From NCBI RefSeq assembly GCF_030295385.1, contig NZ_AP027079.1:1798001-1862000 (forward strand): a stretch of DNA of 64,000 nucleotides, read 5' to 3'. Shown here piece after piece: positions 62,089-64,000 of this stretch (positions within the stretch are counted from its first letter, which is position 1; every line of letters begins with the position of its first letter). Source of the DNA: Geothrix oryzae. GTDB lineage: Bacteria; Acidobacteriota; Holophagae; Holophagales; Holophagaceae. Position numbers and translations under genes: made by a program. The notes beneath the pieces were generated by a model, which saw only the letters and a list, made by a program, of their open reading frames with translations, did no database searches and was not told the DNA's origin.

Positions 62089-62775
62089 TCAGACCAGGAC
62101 GATCTCCAGCTCTCCGATGCCCTCGATGCCGCAGCGCACACGGTCCCCTCGGACGATGGCGCCGACGCCGGAGGGCGTCCCGGTGAAGATGATGTCTCCC
62201 GGGGCCAGGGCCACATAAGACGACAGGTGGGCGATCACTTCGGCCACATTCCAGGTCATCTGGGCCAGGTCGCCGTGCTGCCGCTCCACGCCGTTCACCG
62301 ACAGCCAGATGGCCCCGGAAGCCGGGTGGCCGAGGCGGGCCGCCGGCACGAGCGCCGAGACCGGCGCCGACTGGTCGAAGCCCTTGGCCATCTCCCAGGG
62401 TTGGCCCTTGTCCTTGAACTTCGCCTGGAGGTCCCGGCGCGTGAGATCGATCCCCACGGCGTACCCATAGACGCAGGCGAGGGCCTCCTCGGCTGGAATG
62501 TCCCGGCCCCCTCCGCCGAGGGCCACCACCAGCTCCGCCTCGTAGTGCAGGTTGGAGGTGATCGGCGGATAGGCGATCTCACCGCCGCCCGGCACCACGG
62601 CATCATGCGGTTTCCCGAAGAAGAACGGGGGCTCGCGGTTGGGATCGCCACCCATCTCCCGGGCGTGGTCCGCATAGTTCCGCCCCACGCAGTAGATGCG
62701 CCGGACCGGGAACAGAGGCTCCATGCCTTCGACCGGAATCGCAGGGCGGGGGGGGGTGGGGATGACGAACGCCAT
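62089..62775 (-). CDS. Fumarylacetoacetate hydrolase family protein
   Basis: 228 residues, metal-dependent FAH fold. Seen: RIYCVGRNYADHAREMG, PFFFGKPHDAVV, YEAELVVALGGGGRDIPAEEAL (metal ligands Glu) and IIFTGTPSGVGAIVRGD. Members include acylpyruvases, oxaloacetate decarboxylases and homoprotocatechuate isomerase; the substrate cannot be decided, though acylpyruvate/oxaloacetate is common for this short form. Nine bases after the Xer recombinase stop region, same strand. Confidence 0.9.
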   Translation of the reverse strand: MAFVIPTPPRPAIPVEGMEPLFPVRRIYCVGRNYADHAREMGGDPNREPPFFFGKPHDAVVPGGGEIAYPPITSNLHYEAELVVALGGGGRDIPAEEALACVYGYAVGIDLTRRDLQAKFKDKGQPWEMAKGFDQSAPVSALVPAARLGHPASGAIWLSVNGVERQHGDLAQMTWNVAEVIAHLSSYVALAPGDIIFTGTPSGVGAIVRGDRVRCGIEGIGELEIVLV

Positions 62776-62784
62776 GGAATGCTC

Positions 62785-63705
62785 CTAGCCTTTGGCCCGG
62801 GGGTGGGCCTTCTCGTAGGTTCGGGCCAGTTCATCGAGGCCCAGGTGAGTGTAGCGCTGCGTGGTGCTGAGGCTGGCGTGGCCCAGCAGTTCCTGGATGG
62901 CCCGCAGGTCCATGCCGCGGTTCAGCAGGTGGGTGGCGAAGCTGTGCCGCAGCGCGTGGGGGCTGACGCGCGATCGCACGGAGGCGGCTTCCAGGGCCGT
63001 CCGGAGCAGCGCCCGCACGCTGGTCGGCGTGAGCCGCCCACCGCGCTGGTTCAGGAAGAGGGCCGCACTGGGCGGCAGCCCCCGGCTCGCCAGGAAGGCG
63101 GAGCGGAACCCGAGGTAGGCCGCGAGGATCTCCGCCGCTTGGGCATGGTAGGGCACCAGGCGCTCCTTGCGTCCCTTGCCCAGCACCCGCAGGGTGCGCT
63201 GGTCCGTCAGCAGATCCTGCAGATCGAGACCCACCAGTTCGGACACGCGCAGGCCCGAAGCATAGAGCAGTTCCAGCAGGCAGGTGAGGCGCGAGGAGGG
63301 GAAGTCGATGGCCGGCGGCAGGTCCAGGAGGGCCTGGCTTTCACCCTCCGTGAGGAAGGCCGGGAGCCGCTGGGGCTGCTTCGGATTCCGTAGGCCGGAA
63401 GCGGGATTCTTGGCGATGCGCCGCGTCTCCCACAGCCAGCGGAAGAACCCCCGCACCGTGGAGAGGATGCGGGCCTGGCTGGCGGGATCGAGGCCGCGGT
63501 CCCCCAGCTCCAGAGCGAATCCCCGGACGGTGCGGGGACTGACCTCCCAGTCGTCCCACCGGCCGCGCACGGCGTGGTCGAGGAGCTTGTCCAGATCACC
63601 CTGCTGGGCCCGGGCGGTATGCGGCGACACGCCCCGGGCGCGCTGCTCCAGGTGGAAGGCCTGGATGCCCTCCCCCAGCGGCGCTGCGCCCTTCCCTGTT
63701 ACCAT
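62785..63705 (-). CDS. Tyrosine recombinase XerC/XerD-like
   Basis: 306 residues, full length for Xer proteins. N-terminal SAM-like core-binding domain (about 15-110), then the catalytic domain with Arg in YASGLRVSELVGL, Lys in LGKGRKERLVP, HALRHSFATHLL (H-x-x-R), and LGHASLSTTQRYTH with the nucleophilic Tyr. Probably resolves chromosome dimers at dif; no other phage or integron genes are nearby. ATG 63705 has AAGG upstream. XerC versus XerD cannot be settled here. Confidence 0.9.
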   Translation of the reverse strand: MVTGKGAAPLGEGIQAFHLEQRARGVSPHTARAQQGDLDKLLDHAVRGRWDDWEVSPRTVRGFALELGDRGLDPASQARILSTVRGFFRWLWETRRIAKNPASGLRNPKQPQRLPAFLTEGESQALLDLPPAIDFPSSRLTCLLELLYASGLRVSELVGLDLQDLLTDQRTLRVLGKGRKERLVPYHAQAAEILAAYLGFRSAFLASRGLPPSAALFLNQRGGRLTPTSVRALLRTALEAASVRSRVSPHALRHSFATHLLNRGMDLRAIQELLGHASLSTTQRYTHLGLDELARTYEKAHPRAKG

Positions 63706-63738
63706 GCCTTCACATCCCCCAAGTGTTTCGGAGTCATT

Positions 63739-64000
63739 GTGGCCCAGCCCATCGAAACCATTGCCCAGCTTTTCTATACGGCCGCGGAGAAGAACCTTCC
63801 CGATGCCCTGGCCGCGAAGCGCAATGGCGTCTATGAACCCATCTCCCACGCCGAGATCGTGGCCCGGGTCGAGCGTTTGGCCCTGGCCATGGCCGCCCGC
63901 GGCCTCAAGCCCGGAGACCGGGTAGCATTCATGTCGGAAAACCGCCCGGAGTGGGCCATCGCCGATTACGCCTGCGCCATCCTGGGCACTCCCGATGTCA
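63739..64000 (+). CDS. AMP-dependent acyl-CoA synthetase/ligase (partial, 3' end outside window)
   Basis: The first 87 residues only, running off the window. They read VAQPIETIAQLFYTAAEKN, then ISHAEIVARVERLALAMAARGLKPGDRVAFMSENRPEWAIADYA, the N-terminal pattern of long-chain fatty-acid-CoA ligases. Start GTG 63739, divergent from the Xer recombinase across 33 bases. ATP/AMP-binding motifs would lie beyond the edge. Confidence 0.85.
   Translation, partial: MAQPIETIAQLFYTAAEKNLPDALAAKRNGVYEPISHAEIVARVERLALAMAARGLKPGDRVAFMSENRPEWAIADYACAILGTPDV

Overview
The window is about 64 kb of GC-rich (roughly two-thirds G+C), tightly packed bacterial chromosome with some 66 protein genes on both strands. 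I see no tRNA, rRNA, CRISPR array, transposase or prophage. A flagellar export set, a separate outer-membrane OmpA-type protein, a Kdo-kinase-like protein, bacillithiol genes and many GTG/TTG starts suggest a motile Gram-negative bacterium. My best guess is Acidobacteriota, class Holophagae (Geothrix/Holophaga-like), but that is an inference from gene content and style, not a proven assignment.

Layout. 1-7.8 kb: 3' end of pabB, then on the minus strand an HNH nuclease, rmuC, tsaE, nnrD/E, purN, pta, a small unknown and an aldehyde dehydrogenase. 8-10.8 kb: a STAS protein and a membrane SpoIIE-type phosphatase with its own anti-sigma kinase domain. 11-12.9 kb: a DUF4010 membrane protein and an unknown. 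12.9-21.1 kb: one long plus-strand run bshC-bshB1-tilS-ftsH-folP-glmM-ftsW (bacillithiol, tRNA modification, proteolysis, folate, cell wall), with a terminator-shaped hairpin inside the start of folP. 21.1-26.3 kb: a DUF2344 protein, a Kdo-kinase-like protein, a cyclophilin, a large repeat-rich secreted protein and a receiver-SHOCT response regulator. 26.4-29.8 kb: the flagellar export genes fliO-P-Q-R-flhB (minus). 30.2-34.4 kb: a molybdenum hydroxylase set (2Fe-2S subunit, Mo subunit, XdhC, MocA-like).

34.4-43.1 kb: an HxlR regulator divergent from a flavodoxin-fold reductase, then thioredoxin, nitroreductase, aldo/keto reductase, a ferredoxin-lactamase fusion, hutU, a YchJ-like protein, a receiver-histidine kinase and a DUF1028 protein; this looks partly like an electrophile/redox stress cluster. 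43.2-48.2 kb (minus): lspA, ileS, mscL with an added zinc ribbon, and an OmpA-like porin. 48.5-51 kb: biotin carboxylase plus biotin carrier, flanked by partial copies of its own ends. 51-53.5 kb: a small lipoprotein, coaBC, a DinB protein and rpoZ. 53.6-58.3 kb: a TetR-HlyD-ABC-ABC-permease efflux operon. 58.3-64 kb: a dioxygenase, pdxJ, a receiver/DUF4388/HAMP-CheZ signalling trio, a FAH-family hydrolase, a Xer recombinase and the start of an acyl-CoA synthetase.

The most unusual material is the biotin carboxylase locus. Downstream of the carrier gene lie two extra 157-bp tandem copies of its last 38 codons, each separated by a hairpin spacer. Upstream of the carboxylase lies a 46-codon frame that begins with the same 12 residues as the carboxylase and stops just before its start codon. 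Next in interest are the intragenic terminator in folP and the CheZ-like phosphatase with a soluble HAMP domain encoded beside a lone receiver protein.
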